Part shown: piece after piece, positions 63,358 to 64,000 of the stretch
Layout: every line of letters begins with the position of its first letter
Numbering within the stretch: the first letter of the stretch is position 1
Notes under the pieces: model-generated
Told to the model about the DNA's origin: nothing
Database searches by the model: none
The model's input: the letters and a program-made list of their open reading frames with translations, nothing else
Made by a program: the position numbers and the translations under genes
Origin: Eubacterium sp.
GTDB lineage: Bacteria; Bacillota; Clostridia; Lachnospirales; Lachnospiraceae
Assembly: GCA_017619835.1 (NCBI GenBank)
Contig: JAFZRN010000021.1
Span: 1 to 64,000, forward strand
Length of the DNA: 64,000 bases
Reading direction: 5' to 3'

Positions 63358-63540
63358 ATGAATAACGGTGCATCGTGCGAGACCTGTGCATATTACTATT
63401 TTGATGAGGAATATGACGGTTACATATGCGATATAAATATTGATGAGGATGATTATTCCAGACTTATGGAGGGGCATTTTAAGGAATGCCCCTATTATAC
63501 GAATGGAGATGAATATAAAGTTGTAAGACATCAGATGTAG
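63358..63540 (+). CDS. Small Cys-rich acidic protein (DUF6472-like)
   Basis: 60 residues: CETCAYYYFDEEYDGYICDI and HFKECPYY. Four Cys (two CxxC/CxxxC-like pairs) suggest a small metal-binding fold; the spacing fits DUF6472 as I recall it. It starts 1 nt after the Mn-PPase stop with GGTGG as a weak ribosome binding site, so it is part of that operon. Confidence 0.8.
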   Translation: MNNGASCETCAYYYFDEEYDGYICDINIDEDDYSRLMEGHFKECPYYTNGDEYKVVRHQM

Positions 63541-63563
63541 TTGAGTCTTGCAGGGAGGAGATT

Positions 63564-64000
63564 ATGCAGAAGTTTTATCTTGAAAATCTAAGACTTAAGG
63601 TAGTGATAAGTGAGCAGGGAGCGGAGCTTTGCAGTATCCTTTCAAAGGAAAACGGTCATGAGTATCTGTGGAATGCCGATGAGACCTACTGGAAGAGACA
63701 TGCACCCGTGCTTTTTCCGATCGTAGGAAGCCTGAATAAGGGCGCCGTTAACATTGACGGAACCTATTATCCGATGTCGCAGCACGGCTTCGCCAGGGAT
63801 ATGGATTTTAAGATGGTTAAGCAGCCGGATGGAAAAGAGATATTGTTCAGGCTTGAATATAATGAAGAAACCCTTAAAAACTATCCATATAAATTTGCAC
63901 TTGAGATAGGCTATAAGCTGGATGGATACAAGATCGAGACCACATGGAGGGTCATCAATCTTGATGATAAAGAAATACATTTCCAGATCGGAGGTCATCC
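63564..64000 (+). CDS. Aldose 1-epimerase family protein, LacX-like (3' end outside window)
   Basis: First 145 residues only. YLENLRLKVVISEQGAELCSI, then EYLWNADETYWKRHAPVLF and PIVGSLNKG, MSQHGFARDM: typical of the LacX/galactose mutarotase-like branch. Catalytic residues further on are not in the window. GGGAGGAG ribosome binding site. Likely interconverts sugar anomers; exact substrate unknown. Confidence 0.9.
   Translation, partial: MQKFYLENLRLKVVISEQGAELCSILSKENGHEYLWNADETYWKRHAPVLFPIVGSLNKGAVNIDGTYYPMSQHGFARDMDFKMVKQPDGKEILFRLEYNEETLKNYPYKFALEIGYKLDGYKIETTWRVINLDDKEIHFQIGGH

Overview
The window reads as chromosomal DNA of an anaerobic Gram-positive Clostridia, most likely a rumen or gut Lachnospiraceae (Butyrivibrio/Pseudobutyrivibrio/Roseburia-like). 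The reasons are a SCIFF peptide with its radical SAM maturase, a CBS/DRTGG Mn-pyrophosphatase, glycerol-phosphate polymer genes, a rubrerythrin, strong AGGAGG ribosome binding sites and Thr/Pro-rich linkers in a giant surface protein. No rRNA, tRNA, CRISPR array or transposase gene was seen.

Layout. 1-13.2 kb is an AT-rich polymorphic-toxin locus. It has a giant YD-repeat (RHS) protein with a C-type lectin-like domain and a GIY-YIG tip, an unrecognised partner gene, an orphan RHS tip with a second GIY-YIG toxin and a DUF4259-like partner, and an orphan RHS tip with a NucA/NucB-type toxin broken in a run of eight C, followed by a DUF2625 gene and a decayed remnant. 13.2-20.8 kb is an envelope region: acyltransferase (with a run of eight G), two convergent glycerophosphodiesterase-like genes, tagD, a tagF-like polymerase and a divergent metallophosphoesterase. 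20.8-27 kb holds a DUF1858 gene, ileS and glgP. 27.1-29.4 kb encodes the SCIFF peptide and its maturase, separated by a repeat element. 29.4-34.9 kb is a two-component system with a BceAB-like ABC exporter, followed by an ECF sigma factor and probable anti-sigma factor. 36.3-44.7 kb is housekeeping: DMT transporter, CorA, AmmeMemoRadiSam genes, HAD phosphatases, a basic amino-acid decarboxylase and proA. 44.8-48.4 kb is a MacAB-like exporter. 48.4-54.3 kb holds a second copy of the repeat element, luxS, a proton antiporter, a secreted SGNH/Ig-like protein and a GH3 glycosidase. 54.3-56.8 kb has pyrC and a rubrerythrin on the minus strand, with a pair of inverted structured elements between them. 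56.9-64 kb carries azlCD, a PF06541 membrane protein, an SbcCD/YhaON-like pair, Mn-PPase, a small Cys-rich protein and a truncated LacX-like epimerase.

Most unusual signals. (1) A composite non-coding element occurs twice, ordered GC-rich palindromic module, three AT-rich GCTAA/TTAGC hairpins, GC-rich module. One copy splits the SCIFF gene from its maturase and the other precedes luxS. (2) Two about 155-nt structured elements lie as inverted, co-varying copies at 55.74-56.08 kb. (3) Runs of seven or eight G or C lie in three genes of the toxin/acyltransferase island, which suggests phase variation. (4) The SCIFF peptide has Gly where I recall characterised members having the Thr thioether acceptor. 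(5) Two promoters predict leaderless mRNAs. (6) Two near-identical 33-nt palindromes sit exactly at stop codons. (7) 11-bp-phased TTAAG boxes precede both ABC exporter operons.
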